A DNA stretch of 64,000 nucleotides. Source: Tildeniella nuda ZEHNDER 1965/U140. GTDB lineage: Bacteria; Cyanobacteriota; Cyanobacteriia; Leptolyngbyales; Leptolyngbyaceae. A program made the translations under genes and the position numbers. This document shows positions 34,054 to 43,203 of the stretch, piece after piece (the stretch's first letter is position 1; every line of letters starts with the position of its first letter). The DNA lies in contig JAHHIG010000014.1 in the NCBI GenBank assembly GCA_019358895.1, forward strand, positions 62,001 through 126,000, given 5' to 3'. Below the pieces are notes generated by a model, which was not told where the DNA came from, did no database searches, and worked only from the letters and a program-made list of their open reading frames with translations.

Positions 34054-34851
34054 ATGCCGTCGCCCTTCCCTGGCATGAATCCCTATCTGGAACAGCCAAC
34101 CTTCTGGTCGTCGTTTCACACCCGACTGATGGTGGCGATCGCGGATACGGTAGCGCCCCAACTGCGCCCCAACTGTTACATTGAGGTTGAGACTCGCACC
34201 TACCAGGATCAAGAAGAACCCGAAGAAATCCTTGTGGGTATTCCCAATACCGCTGTCTTAGCTGCTCGGTCAATCGATCAAGTGGAGCCGTTGCGAGTTG
34301 AATCGGGTGCAACGTTAACTCAGAAGCGACCCCGCTCCATTTTCTTGCCCCAGCCAACGACCATTAAAGAGCGCTATCTCGAAGTTCGCGAAGTCGGCAC
34401 AGATACGGTCATTACAGTGATTGAGGTGCTGTCACCCAAAAACAAGCAGAAGGGAAAAGGCAGAACGGCTTATGAAAACAAGCGCAGGCGAATTCTGGGC
34501 AGTCTCTCCAATCTAGTTGAAATTGATCTGATCCGGGCTGGCATCCCAATGACGATGATAGGAGAGGTGCAGCTGAGTGACTATCGCCTCATTGTGAGTC
34601 GTCGTTCACAACGTCCTCAAGCTGACCTGTATGACTTTGACTTGCGTGAACCCATTCCCAGTGTGCCGCTGCCGCTAAGACTCGAAGATGAGGAACCGTT
34701 GGTAGAATTACAGGCAATTGTGCAGGGTGTTTATGATCGCGGCAGCTACCACGTCCGCATTGATTATCATCAGCCCGTCCCCCCGCCTAGATTATCTGAG
34801 GCGGATCAGCAGTGGGTCGATGCGTTACTTGCCCCCCTGCGAGGTGCGTGA
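34054..34851 (+). CDS. DUF4058 family protein
   Basis: A 265-residue protein opening MPSPFPGMNPYLEQPTFWSS, diagnostic of DUF4058, a cyanobacterial family of unknown function with a predicted restriction-endonuclease-like fold. The segment VITVIEVLSPKNKQKGKGRT matches the family's core. A TATACT sequence (34013-34018), 36 bp upstream, could be its -10 box. Its stop overlaps the next gene's start (ATGA), so it heads a three-gene rightward cassette. It is probably cytoplasmic: no signal or membrane segment is seen. Confidence 0.88.
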   Translation: MPSPFPGMNPYLEQPTFWSSFHTRLMVAIADTVAPQLRPNCYIEVETRTYQDQEEPEEILVGIPNTAVLAARSIDQVEPLRVESGATLTQKRPRSIFLPQPTTIKERYLEVREVGTDTVITVIEVLSPKNKQKGKGRTAYENKRRRILGSLSNLVEIDLIRAGIPMTMIGEVQLSDYRLIVSRRSQRPQADLYDFDLREPIPSVPLPLRLEDEEPLVELQAIVQGVYDRGSYHVRIDYHQPVPPPRLSEADQQWVDALLAPLRGA

Positions 34852-35393
34852 TGGCACGTCCCGATCAAGAAAAATGTCGGCTGTGCTCCAAGCTTAACTC
34901 CCAGGAAGCGCAACAGCGTCATGGATCAGATGGAGACGGATGCTGGAATCCAAAGGTTTGCCATAATCGCCGTTCCTACTATCGCCACCGGGGAGTCCGG
35001 AACCATGTCCGCAAACAACGACGACGCGGACAGCTAACTGAACCTTTATCATCAGAACCGGGTGTTTCTGGGGTTGTACGAGTGGCGACACTAGACGTAA
35101 TGGCTCCGGCCGTTCCTGCCGCTGTCGTTCACTGGTATCGCATGACCAAGGATTCACCGCTGCACGCCCTGGGCGCAGAACTCTGGATGGGGAACGATCG
35201 GGTTGCCAAAGTTGAACCCGTTCACTGCCTGGGACTGACCGAATTGCAGGTCAAAACACTGCTGGTTCGGATTCTAGATGTGTTTTCGCAGCACAGTGGT
35301 ATGAAGGTAGAACGCTTTCGTTCCTCCGTTGAACTCCATCCCCATAACTGCCCGATTCGCCCCTGCCCACTCTATCCAGAGGTTAGGCTGTAA
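34851..35393 (+). CDS. Unknown protein with an N-terminal Cys motif
   Basis: The start at 34851 overlaps the DUF4058 stop by one base (ATGA), giving 180 residues: MARPDQEKCRLCSKLNSQEA then a Cys-x16-20-Cys pattern (DGCWNPKVCHNRRSYYRHRG) that could hold zinc, followed by a basic stretch (RNHVRKQRRRG). The C-terminal half (AAVVHWYRMTKDSPLHALGA ... ELQVKTLLVRILDVFSQHSG) contains no motif I know. A nucleic-acid-binding role is a guess from the Cys/basic N-terminus. It is translationally coupled to both neighbours. Confidence 0.7.
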   Translation: MARPDQEKCRLCSKLNSQEAQQRHGSDGDGCWNPKVCHNRRSYYRHRGVRNHVRKQRRRGQLTEPLSSEPGVSGVVRVATLDVMAPAVPAAVVHWYRMTKDSPLHALGAELWMGNDRVAKVEPVHCLGLTELQVKTLLVRILDVFSQHSGMKVERFRSSVELHPHNCPIRPCPLYPEVRL

Positions 35394-36082
35394 TGGAAGT
35401 GCAGCAGTTAGAGCTTGACCTCTGGCAATCCCTGGAGAAAGCCTCTCGGTTTCCAGAGACGGCGGATCTGCGATCGCTCTGTGACGCGCTAGAGCAAACC
35501 CTATCTGACCAGTCTCTGGCAGAACAGTTGACCGTCGCAGGAGATGTGTTAGTGCAGCTCTCAGAGGTCCATGCCGCGCGGGCAAATCTCTTGATTTCCG
35601 GGTGGGAGCGTCGGCATAACCCGGCTGAGCCAGTGGTAAATCTAGAGGACTGTGTCGATCTGTTCGTCCAATCTTTAACGCTGGATGTATCGGATCTGTT
35701 TGAAGAACCAGAGCCGATTCAGTACCCTGCCAACCGCAAGAAAACATCATCTCAGGAAGAGGGTTCGATCGTCGGAGAAGTAGATAAGAATGCGTTGTTG
35801 GATTGGGTAGACCAAATGACAGCAGCGCAACCACTCGATGAGCTAGAGATGGCGGAGCAGATTCAGGATCTAGCACATGGAGAAAATGTAGAGGAGTGGT
35901 CGAAGGCGATCGCGAACTATCTTGACCAAACCAAATCACCAATTCGATTTTTAGAACTTCAACAAATGCTCAAATTGTCAATTGTCGAAGTTTGGCTGGG
36001 GTTGCTATTAGGCAACTTCAGCTTAAGGCAGCGAGGAGACTTTTATAGCAACCAAAGTATTTGGGTTGACAGCAACTATTGA
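35393..36082 (+). CDS. Unknown acidic helical protein
   Basis: A 229-residue protein whose ATG overlaps the previous stop (TAATG), the third gene of the cassette. It is predicted to be helical and acidic (LELDLWQSLEKASRFPETAD, GEVDKNALLDWVDQMTAAQP). No signal peptide, membrane segment or known domain is visible. It converges with the Hachiman helicase gene 44 bp away. Function unknown; its co-occurrence with the Cys-motif protein suggests the two act together. Confidence 0.68.
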   Translation: MEVQQLELDLWQSLEKASRFPETADLRSLCDALEQTLSDQSLAEQLTVAGDVLVQLSEVHAARANLLISGWERRHNPAEPVVNLEDCVDLFVQSLTLDVSDLFEEPEPIQYPANRKKTSSQEEGSIVGEVDKNALLDWVDQMTAAQPLDELEMAEQIQDLAHGENVEEWSKAIANYLDQTKSPIRFLELQQMLKLSIVEVWLGLLLGNFSLRQRGDFYSNQSIWVDSNY

Positions 36083-36126
36083 ATGCCGGATCAGTGCTGT
36101 ACAGTTGTTATTTGGTGCAGCTTTTT

Positions 36127-39100
36127 CTATGCAATTCTAATCAGCATTTCAATTGAAGGATAACTATTGATTTGATCGATTAGTCTCACATGGCTTGCAC
36201 GGGCTGTAATCTGTTTACCAAGTTGTAATTCCCTTGAAATAATGACTGCCTTTTCTCTCTGAACGTATCCAATTTGTTGCCCTTCAAAGGAAACACGCAC
36301 AGCATTGGGATCATAAGGGTTATCGAGTTCTGCTTCTAAGGTTAAAGAGTCTCCTTCTCTTACTCTTGTTGCCACGACGATTCGGCTATCCATGTAAGGA
36401 ATTCCCCGAACCGGAGATTCAAGCACTTGTGCTTCCTCCCGTATAAATTGCAAACTTTCATCCCCAATAACAATTCCATTTCTAACCTTCAACAAACTAC
36501 TACGCTCAAATGTGGAAATATTTAGCTCGTTGAAAATATAATCATTCGGCAAATTAACAATCCACCTAATAAAGTCGCCATAATCTGAGGTTTGGGGAGA
36601 ATATTCAGATGAATATACCTGTGCTAGTTGTAATGCAGAGTTTCTAGAGGTGATACCAAGGCTACTAGCCCAACATGCAATGATGTTATCGACACCAAAT
36701 TTTATCATTGAAGGGAGATGTTGCCATGAAATTGGCAGATCGCTATATTGTCGCTGCAACTTAAATGCCAAAATACCAAGAAATCCGTTTATCCCCCAAG
36801 GAAGTTTATACGTGAGCCTATCTGCCAAATAACGGCTGAATGATTCTCCTTCAGTTGGATTCCAAAAATTAGTTCGTAGTTCTCGAATTGATTCACCACT
36901 TATCCATCTTGCCACAAGAGAAAATTCATTTTCAGGTCCACAATAATCAATCGTATCCAGTAACTTCATCTCCGGTAAATTTTGGCAAGCTAAAAAAGCT
37001 GATTGAACAAAGGTTTCGCTGTTATGTAACGGGTTGTCAACCACAGTCTGCAACTCTGAGCTAAGTTGCTCAAGAAACTGATTGACACTCGCCTCAATGA
37101 ACTGACAACTGGTTACTCTTAATCCAGTAGCAGCAAACACTTTTCTAAGTTCTCCATCTTCAACTTGATTAGTGATCCAGGTTGAAACGGTTCTAATCGT
37201 TGAAGTTAAGGGAGCACGATCTACATTTCTACGAGTTGTTTGAACTCCGACTAGGCTGTTTTCGAGAAATCTTGAGATACTAGGCTCATCCTGAGTATCA
37301 ACCACTTCCTCAGCAAGCAAAGCTAGGATATGTGAGTCAAGGTAACCAATGAGATCAGTTTGACTAATTCGATGCTCAACTAAAGCCTGAAGCAGTTTAA
37401 AGAGAGCACTATCTACCTCTTCAAGATTGGCTTGATCTTGATACTCTCGAATCAATGCCTCATCATTCGGAGTAATTTTTACAAATACGACTTGTCCCTC
37501 AGTCTCTTTTCCTGCACGACCTGCACGACCACAAATATTCCAAAAGTCTCGCTTCCTCAGTTTACTAGTGCGGTTAATGGATTCACCATCATTCATAGAT
37601 TCAACCCATCGCCGCTCTAGGCTATGAATGACTACTGTCTTAACAGGCAAGTTGACTCCCTGCCCTAACGTATTGGTGCTGACTAAAATCCCCAAACGAT
37701 TTTCTCTAAATTCTTCTTCGATCGCTTGTCTCACTGCATCTGGCAATGGACCGTAGTGTAGACCCACACGGTAATGAAGGGCTTGAGTTAAAGGATGATC
37801 TTCTCCTAACCATTCGTTCGCTTCATGATAGGAGGCTAAGTTGGGCTGAGCTACATACTGAAAATCAGCACTAGGAAGTTCACCAGAGGCTTCAAGATAT
37901 TTGAGTGTTGTCACAAGATTATTCAAAACATTTCGAGCATCATTAGTCTGGGCACAAAAGACGAGAACAGGTCCAGTTTTAGCGAGTCTCGCAGCAAGCA
38001 TTGCTGTAGTCTGACTTTTATTCTTGATATTTGCTGGCCAACTTTTTCTCTGTTGTCTTCCAGTCGGAGTTCGTTCACCTGTATTATATTGCTTTTGCTG
38101 AATAAAATTTGGAACCCAAGGTTGGCGTCCGCCCGTTAGTGAAGGTAAATTGAGATATTGAATTTCACCATTGCTAGCTGAACGCCATTCAAACTTTGCA
38201 ATAACTTGACGTGAAGGACGTTCAGACGGCCTAATTCGTAATGGTTCTTGCGGTCTATTACATAACCAGCTCACAAAATCTTCGGCATTGACCTCGGGCA
38301 TAACCGCAGATAGAAAAATAAATCGGCTCTGCGGAAGTTTAGCCTTAAGCCGTGTCATTAATAACTCAAGAAGAACTCCTCTGCCAAGCGTTTCTTGTTC
38401 ATGTAGTTCTTCTAAGAGTGTTTTCCCTTCAGCTATCTCTTCAGATGAAGGAATTCCTTCATCAATCATGTGTCCTTCATCCACAATAATTGTGGCTAAA
38501 CCCTCAAAGTAATCTGGTTTAGTTCTTAATAGTAGCTCTACCTTTTCAGGCGTAGTTACAAGAACATGAGCTTGAGTTAACAGAAAATTTTGGAATGTAT
38601 CAAACTCAAACCCGCCAATAAGAGTAGATACTCGATAGCCAATTTTACCGAGTACATTTGATAGATGGCTTTGAATCTCGTTGACTAATGCACGATATGG
38701 AGCGATATAAAGGCATCGAGATTCAGGACGGCTAGTCAAGGCTGCTAAAATGGCTAACTCAGCAATGAATGTCTTACCAGCACTAGTCGGCATTTGTACC
38801 ACAAAACTATCATCACTTGTGAGTAAGTGATTTTGAATAGCTTTCAGTTGAGATGACCAAAATTCAACGATCGATTTCTCTAGAGCAAGATTTCTAAGGT
38901 AGAAACGCCACACCGGATCTTGCAATAAACCACCCGCGTACTCATGTACGCTATTCCATGTGGAGCGTTCACGGAATAAGTCAAGACTTGCTGCGAGTTC
39001 TGAAACGATTACTCCCAGTGTTGCGTCACCTGCTTTAACAAAGTTTTTTTGGCTTTTCTGAAATTTTTCTTTGCAAGTATCAAGAAGTTCAAAATTACCA

Positions 39101-39774
39101 TTAAGGCAATATTGAGAAAAATCCCCCAAGGATCGATGGAAAAAAGCATGAGCAGCTAGAGCAAAAACATCATTGAGTGGAAATCCTGCTTCCTCCGCCT
39201 GTTGAGTAATAGCAGTTTGGCTAGCACTAATCCGAACAAGCGCACGATTTGAAATCTCTTGAATCTGCTTAACCTCTCGGCGCAAAAACTTGATCAAGGC
39301 TTGCCTAAAAAATTTTACCAATTCAGCATCTACTCCTCCCTCGCCTGATGGCGGATTCTGCTGCAAATTCAAGAACCTAGTTTCAACAAGCTTACTAATA
39401 CAGAATGCATTTGCCTGATATCCGGCAATGTTATAACAAATTGCTGCATTTAATAGTAAAATCTCTTGATCCTTTAATTCGGCAAATTTGGCAAGGAATT
39501 CAAAAGCTTGAGCAGCAGTTTTAATGTTTTGCAATAAACTAGTTCTATCCCCAAATCTTTCGTTCAGTAGCAATATACTTTCTGAAAATAGATATTCACA
39601 AGATTGCCAAATTTGTTTGGCATCAAAAGTAAATTGAGTGGTAGATTGTTCGGGGACAAACTCTTGTTGAATCGCCCGTGCTCGAACTTGAGATAAGTTG
39701 TTCCTAAAAATTGAATCCGTGCTTAACTCATCAAGGCTATTGGAGGTGTTTTCTAAAAACGTTTGCTTATCCAT
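36127..39774 (-). CDS. hamB: Hachiman defence helicase HamB, with HIRAN-like C-terminus
   Basis: A 1215-residue superfamily 2 helicase. The start at 39774 (MDKQTFLENTSNSLDEL) overlaps the HamA stop by 8 bp (ATGGATAA); an in-frame ATG at 39822 would overlap it by 56 bp. Motif I is VVQMPTSAGKTFIAE, motif II TIIVDEGHMIDEG, and motif VI WNICGRAGRAGKETEGQ, as in Ski2/archaeal Hel308-like helicases. The last 110 residues (VRGIPYMDSRIVVATRVREG, LDNPYDPNAVRVSFEGQQIG) resemble a HIRAN domain, which in other proteins binds DNA ends. HamB and HamA form a complex that protects against phages by releasing HamA nuclease activity. The pair is AT-rich compared with its neighbours. Confidence 0.87.
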   Translation of the reverse strand: MDKQTFLENTSNSLDELSTDSIFRNNLSQVRARAIQQEFVPEQSTTQFTFDAKQIWQSCEYLFSESILLLNERFGDRTSLLQNIKTAAQAFEFLAKFAELKDQEILLLNAAICYNIAGYQANAFCISKLVETRFLNLQQNPPSGEGGVDAELVKFFRQALIKFLRREVKQIQEISNRALVRISASQTAITQQAEEAGFPLNDVFALAAHAFFHRSLGDFSQYCLNGNFELLDTCKEKFQKSQKNFVKAGDATLGVIVSELAASLDLFRERSTWNSVHEYAGGLLQDPVWRFYLRNLALEKSIVEFWSSQLKAIQNHLLTSDDSFVVQMPTSAGKTFIAELAILAALTSRPESRCLYIAPYRALVNEIQSHLSNVLGKIGYRVSTLIGGFEFDTFQNFLLTQAHVLVTTPEKVELLLRTKPDYFEGLATIIVDEGHMIDEGIPSSEEIAEGKTLLEELHEQETLGRGVLLELLMTRLKAKLPQSRFIFLSAVMPEVNAEDFVSWLCNRPQEPLRIRPSERPSRQVIAKFEWRSASNGEIQYLNLPSLTGGRQPWVPNFIQQKQYNTGERTPTGRQQRKSWPANIKNKSQTTAMLAARLAKTGPVLVFCAQTNDARNVLNNLVTTLKYLEASGELPSADFQYVAQPNLASYHEANEWLGEDHPLTQALHYRVGLHYGPLPDAVRQAIEEEFRENRLGILVSTNTLGQGVNLPVKTVVIHSLERRWVESMNDGESINRTSKLRKRDFWNICGRAGRAGKETEGQVVFVKITPNDEALIREYQDQANLEEVDSALFKLLQALVEHRISQTDLIGYLDSHILALLAEEVVDTQDEPSISRFLENSLVGVQTTRRNVDRAPLTSTIRTVSTWITNQVEDGELRKVFAATGLRVTSCQFIEASVNQFLEQLSSELQTVVDNPLHNSETFVQSAFLACQNLPEMKLLDTIDYCGPENEFSLVARWISGESIRELRTNFWNPTEGESFSRYLADRLTYKLPWGINGFLGILAFKLQRQYSDLPISWQHLPSMIKFGVDNIIACWASSLGITSRNSALQLAQVYSSEYSPQTSDYGDFIRWIVNLPNDYIFNELNISTFERSSLLKVRNGIVIGDESLQFIREEAQVLESPVRGIPYMDSRIVVATRVREGDSLTLEAELDNPYDPNAVRVSFEGQQIGYVQREKAVIISRELQLGKQITARASHVRLIDQINSYPSIEMLIRIA

Positions 39775-40630
39775 TAAGAATCGCTTCAACCCCCTTCCAA
39801 GCCCGCGTATAGGACTCATCAATAACTTCTCTCAGTTGCTGAATGAGTACTACACTGACACAAAAATTTGCTAGGCGACCATCTAATGGATGAGCATCAA
39901 GCTTATCCAGAATTTCATCTCTCCAAGTTGTTTTTTCATGTACTAGAAATAGGTTGTATTGTTTTTCATACTCAATTTTACCAAGTCTCAGTCTTGAGAA
40001 AAAATCAGCTTCCTCATACTGCTGACTGCTATACAGAATTGTGCAAAAGAATTTGAGGATTTCTGGATCTTCTAATGCATCATCTTTAATTAAGCTGTCG
40101 TGACCTTCAATACCAATATTGGTATCACAGTTTTTTGCAGATTTAGTCTTGACCTCGCCATAACAGACTAAGGGCTTACTCAATGATTCGTCTCTATTAA
40201 TGAGACAAAGATCAGTCAGTTTCATAGCCCAGGACTGCTTCTCTCGATACCTTAGCTTGTAGATTGGTAACGAGAATCCTTGAAAAGTCATTAGAAGATA
40301 GGATGATAATATCTCACCAAAATTGCCAATTCTAGCTACACCTCTGACACCACTAGCGGATACGGGTAGCACTTGTTCCTCGATATAATTTTTAATAATA
40401 GATAAGTTTAAATTATCTAGATCCTCCAGAAGTATATTGCATTCCTCTCGTATCATGACAGGATCTGCATGAGCAGTTAGAAGAGAATTCGCAAATCCAT
40501 CGAGAATAGGGTCATCAGGATCTGCTAAATTCGGTTGGTTGATCTCCGTAATGTCCTCAACGACAAATTTGTAAGAGCAAGGATCTCTTTTATCAACGTT
40601 AAACCAACTGCTGAGCAAGCGCATCTCCAA
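39767..40630 (-). CDS. hamA: Hachiman defence nuclease HamA (DUF1837)
   Basis: A 287-residue protein with the HamA/DUF1837 pattern: RIGNFGEILSSYLLMTFQGF, then SWAMKLTDLCLINRDES (Asp140) and LVCYGEVKTKSAKN (Glu159, Lys161). The D...ExK triad is that of PD-(D/E)XK nucleases. In characterised Hachiman systems HamA is held inactive by HamB and degrades DNA broadly after activation. It is the first gene of the two-gene operon and overlaps hamB. Base composition is AT-rich, consistent with horizontal acquisition. Confidence 0.86.
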   Translation of the reverse strand: MEMRLLSSWFNVDKRDPCSYKFVVEDITEINQPNLADPDDPILDGFANSLLTAHADPVMIREECNILLEDLDNLNLSIIKNYIEEQVLPVSASGVRGVARIGNFGEILSSYLLMTFQGFSLPIYKLRYREKQSWAMKLTDLCLINRDESLSKPLVCYGEVKTKSAKNCDTNIGIEGHDSLIKDDALEDPEILKFFCTILYSSQQYEEADFFSRLRLGKIEYEKQYNLFLVHEKTTWRDEILDKLDAHPLDGRLANFCVSVVLIQQLREVIDESYTRAWKGVEAILNG

Positions 40631-40758
40631 GAAACCTAGAAGGCTTAGGACAATATAGCCTTTCCAACTCTGCCGCTGCCAGAAGTGCGATCACCCTGAG
40701 CTAGATATTAAATGTGTAGTTTTATACAAATCAATACACTTTTCGGATGATTTTGACA

Positions 40759-41478
40759 CTACATTCTGCGGCTATGGACCGACTGAATGAGTAAAACCCT
40801 CTCTTCTTGGACAAACCGTCCCAGTTCTAAAAGTACTGCTAATGGTACGCCAACTGAGTGGGCTGCCTCCGAAATTGTCATATTTTCAGTTCGCATCAGT
40901 TCCAAAAGCTGTCGGACTTTGGCAACAACAGGATCATCGATCGACGTGTAACCTCGCAGAATGGCAATGCTTAACCCGGTTTCAATTCTGTCAGGAGTTA
41001 TGTTGAGGTTGTTAACAACGGGAGATGGTTGAGAACGGGCGATCGCAGGCAAAATCTGAACACCGACATAACGCGGATTACTGCTGTGAATAATATCAAA
41101 CGTGTAGAGCCGATTCTGCCCTCTAGCATCTGCTGTTTGCACCATCAGGTTGGTTACAGGCGTAGTGGTTGCTCCTGGAAAGCGAAGTGGTTGAATCACT
41201 CTCAAGAAAATAGTCTTTGCCCGCCCAGTCTCTAACTCAGCATCCGTGCTGTAGACTACTCGCGAGGCATCTGCCAGCAAAATATAGGCGATCGTTTCAT
41301 CAGTCTGGCTAAAACTAATTGAGGTTGCCCGTCCAGGAGCAACTTGAACTTGAACCGCACTGGTCGTCGCTCTGTTGCGATCGATGACCTGGTAGGCTGA
41401 CGTTTGTGCCTGAGCAGGCACCCCAAAACCAATCAATAAGGCTGTGCTGACTAAGGTCAGAGCAGGCAATCGTCTCAT
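40759..41478 (-). CDS. virB9: VirB9/TrbG-like T4SS outer-core protein
   Basis: A 239-residue exported protein (MRRLPALTLVSTALLIGFGV ... PAQA). A VirB9-like beta domain follows (APGRATSISFSQTDETIAYI, KTIFLRVIQPLRFPG) with a helical C-terminus (SEAAHSVGVPLAVLLELGRF). VirB9 proteins form the outer-membrane core ring with VirB10 and VirB7. It overlaps the VirB10 gene by 4 bp (ATGA) as last gene of the leftward T4SS operon. The match is by pattern and context; no VirB7 lipoprotein was recognised. Confidence 0.72.
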   Translation of the reverse strand: MRRLPALTLVSTALLIGFGVPAQAQTSAYQVIDRNRATTSAVQVQVAPGRATSISFSQTDETIAYILLADASRVVYSTDAELETGRAKTIFLRVIQPLRFPGATTTPVTNLMVQTADARGQNRLYTFDIIHSSNPRYVGVQILPAIARSQPSPVVNNLNITPDRIETGLSIAILRGYTSIDDPVVAKVRQLLELMRTENMTISEAAHSVGVPLAVLLELGRFVQEERVLLIQSVHSRRM

Positions 41479-43187
41479 CGGTCTACCCTCAAAAAGCTAT
41501 TGACCACCACAGAAACTTCGGTTCCTTCAGGAATAAACACCACGTTGGATCGCTGCAAGAGCTCTTGCCTCGTTTGCTCAGAACGACTGGACATCCGCTC
41601 CATAATAGGATTGAAGAAGCCCTCCACTGCCGCCGCCCAAAGCTGAGGTTCTGCACTGGTCGTACTTACACTCTGGTTCAAGCTCCCTCCTGATATGACC
41701 GCACTGGACTGGGTGCGCGGCTGATTCACGATGCTTCCCACCCGACCCAAGCTACTGAGCAACCCAGTCAATACATCCTGGCGAGCAATTTCGGGTCCCA
41801 CATCATTGAGCTTTTGGGCGATCAGTGGGCGATTGTCTTGTCCTCGAATCTGAAGGCTATCGGGCGGTAAGGCTTGCTGACGGATCTGACCCGTGCGATC
41901 GCGATAGACAATGGCGATGACGCTGGCTGACACTAAATGATTACCCTGCTCCACAGTACTGGTACGAACAACTAGAACCGTACCCGCAGGTAACGCCACC
42001 GTGCCATCTGTCGCTTGCATCGCCTCAGTCAATTCCACCGCAAAGCGATGATCGACAGGCGCTTGACCAGCCGTTGAATGCTGACTACCCTCATCCCAAA
42101 GCATCGGCAGCGTAACTTTAGCTTTGGTGGCAGTGGCGATCGCCACCTCCTTCAAGCCGCTCGCACGCTGATCCAGTGAGCCGACTGGAGTTCGGTTCAG
42201 AATGCCAACCATACCAGGACTCATAGCCTCAGCAGACGTTTCTTCAGGGATCACGTCAGCATTGGGCAGCCTGCTTGTAGAGGACTCCGGCATTGCCTCT
42301 GCTGTTTCTGGCTTGGTTGCACCAATCGAAACAACTGGAATCACGGTGTTCTGCTGTGTCGCTGCTGCAACAGGATTGGACTGAGCCTCAGGGACTTGAC
42401 TGGAAGCCGTGCTCGAAGGCTCAGAAGGCTCACCAGCTAGCTGACTGAACGCTGTCTCCGAACGCTCCGGAGTGCGAGGATTCACACGTTCTTGTCCGAC
42501 CTTTGCCAGTTGTGCCCAGTGCTGAAACGGATCGATGCGTTCCACAGGTTGAATCCTTTCAGGGGGCGCAATGGGCGCACGAACCACCACTGGCTCTGGT
42601 CGAAAGACAGGTGCAGGGGATGCTACGGCAACCGGAGTGCGAGCAGGCGGGATTGACTTCAGCGTTGGCGGTCGTGGTGGTTTTGTTACACGCGGTCTCG
42701 TAACAGGTTCAGGCTGAAGCTGCTGCTTTTGATCCTGAAAAGCCAGCCGACTTTTTAGTTCGGCAGTCTCATCAAAGGTTGGGGGTGCGGCTGGTGTAGG
42801 GGCAAGCGACGGCGTGACCGGTCGGGCTGGTGTTCGCGGCTGGAGGAAGCCAAACCATACAACCGCTCCGGCTCCCATAGCTGTTCCGACCACTGCCACC
42901 ACCGAACCCAGCCGGATACTGGCGCGCTCTGCCAGCGGACGCTCAACCGCCCTTTCCTGATCTTGCTGGAGCCGATATGCTTCTGAAATTAGCTGAGGCG
43001 TTGCAGGATTAAAGCCCGCTAGCTGTTGCTCTTCCTCAAGAGTCAGATCATCAGTATCCGACACATCAGGAGGGACTGCTGTTACAGAAGTTTTTCCGTT
43101 CCCGTTGCGGTCATGCGTCATGGTTGACATTGGCTCAGAGACTTGATCAAATTTATGGGGTTCCAATCGTTGTTGCACATTTGTCAT
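41475..43187 (-). CDS. virB10: VirB10/TrbI-like T4SS core protein
   Basis: The start at 43187 (MTNVQQRLEPHKFDQ) is preferred over an upstream in-frame ATG because it lies 16 bp after the previous stop; this gives 570 residues. Layout: short cytoplasmic N-terminus, one membrane segment (LGSVVAVVGTAMGAGAVVWF), a long Pro-rich periplasmic linker (PVTRPRVTKPPRPPTLKSIP), and a C-terminal TrbI/VirB10 beta-barrel domain (TVALPAGTVLVVRTSTVEQG ... NVVFIPEGTEVSVVVNSFL). VirB10 spans both membranes and links ATPase activity to the outer pore. Length is normal for cyanobacterial homologues. Confidence 0.85.
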   Translation of the reverse strand: MTNVQQRLEPHKFDQVSEPMSTMTHDRNGNGKTSVTAVPPDVSDTDDLTLEEEQQLAGFNPATPQLISEAYRLQQDQERAVERPLAERASIRLGSVVAVVGTAMGAGAVVWFGFLQPRTPARPVTPSLAPTPAAPPTFDETAELKSRLAFQDQKQQLQPEPVTRPRVTKPPRPPTLKSIPPARTPVAVASPAPVFRPEPVVVRAPIAPPERIQPVERIDPFQHWAQLAKVGQERVNPRTPERSETAFSQLAGEPSEPSSTASSQVPEAQSNPVAAATQQNTVIPVVSIGATKPETAEAMPESSTSRLPNADVIPEETSAEAMSPGMVGILNRTPVGSLDQRASGLKEVAIATATKAKVTLPMLWDEGSQHSTAGQAPVDHRFAVELTEAMQATDGTVALPAGTVLVVRTSTVEQGNHLVSASVIAIVYRDRTGQIRQQALPPDSLQIRGQDNRPLIAQKLNDVGPEIARQDVLTGLLSSLGRVGSIVNQPRTQSSAVISGGSLNQSVSTTSAEPQLWAAAVEGFFNPIMERMSSRSEQTRQELLQRSNVVFIPEGTEVSVVVNSFLRVDR

Positions 43188-43203
43188 TCGTATCCTCACT
43201 GCA

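Noticed and set aside
33974-34357. A 127-codon minus-strand frame opposite DUF4058
   Set aside because: The plus strand has the diagnostic DUF4058 sequence; this is its shadow.
40631-40758. Possible terminator between the T4SS operon and hamA
   Set aside because: No stable hairpin followed by a T-run could be seen in this 128-bp gap.
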